DNA from: Bolinopsis microptera
Taxonomy: Eukaryota; Ctenophora; Tentaculata; Lobata; Bolinopsidae
Reading direction: 5' to 3'
DNA: 64,000 bases
Assembly: GCF_026151205.1 (NCBI RefSeq)
Contig: NC_087072.1
Span: forward strand, 5,752,084-5,816,083
The translations under genes were made by a program, and so were the position numbers. The notes beneath the pieces are model-generated. The model did no database searches. It was not told the DNA's origin and saw nothing but the letters and a program-made list of their open reading frames with translations. Positions 63,898 to 64,000 of the stretch are shown here, in pieces; within the stretch, counting starts at the first letter, position 1, and each line of letters begins with the position of its first letter.

Positions 63898-64000
63898 ACC
63901 ATTAAAGCTTTCTATACAGTCCGGCTGTCTTCTCCGAGTTTTCTGACAGGGAGATAACTTATCCTGGATATTTTAGACAGGCACAGATTATACCATCTTC

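Noticed and set aside
63437-63946. 169-codon plus-strand frame opposite the LRR gene
   Set aside because: It is antisense to clear leucine-rich repeats and its translation is low-complexity Ser-rich.

Overview
The window is animal nuclear DNA. Its genes are split by many GT-AG introns, the intergenic DNA is AT-rich and full of inverted-repeat elements, and the best-recognised gene is a DNA-PKcs orthologue, a family with a patchy distribution outside vertebrates. The species cannot be read from the sequence. A marine non-vertebrate animal (for example a cnidarian or similar lineage) fits, but this is inference.

Most of the window (about 3.1-48.6 kb, + strand) is the 3' part of the gene for the DNA-dependent protein kinase catalytic subunit (PRKDC). 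I could chain 28 exons with matching splice phases into about 2447 codons: HEAT-repeat solenoid, the two regions carrying the autophosphorylation clusters, FAT domain, PI3K-like kinase domain and the terminal FATC. The 5' end of the gene lies upstream of the window or in the repeat-filled first 3 kb. One exon (9383-9534) is tentative.

Several other genes sit inside PRKDC introns. Two paralogous, intronless seven-transmembrane receptors lie on the opposite strand (4789-5877 and 13956-15113). A broken pentraxin/LamG-like gene, also antisense, lies at 26257-27225. A two-exon gene with a UBA-like helical domain and an Asn-rich tail (33680-35500) lies on the same strand and starts 29 bases after a PRKDC donor site. 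Downstream of PRKDC are a BTB-domain gene (54320-56202, minus) with one frame break at a G run, and an uninterrupted leucine-rich-repeat gene (62410-63897, minus).

The rest is repeats. There is a 36-bp satellite (10 copies) and a 32-bp satellite (15 copies) that begins exactly on a PRKDC splice donor and repeats it. A GC-rich three-armed cruciform lies at 19.1-19.3 kb. Two TTAA-flanked inverted-repeat elements lie at 57.3-59.4 and 60.9-62.1 kb, and the first splits an older satellite array. Several MITEs and near-perfect hairpins are present. A 4-kb patchwork of inverted modules at 49.5-53.6 kb includes CCCTAA-type tracts and a 1.06-kb poly(A)-tailed insertion with a 13-bp target duplication. 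The left end (1-2.2 kb) holds a direct repeat and a decayed, possibly transposon-derived, coding remnant.
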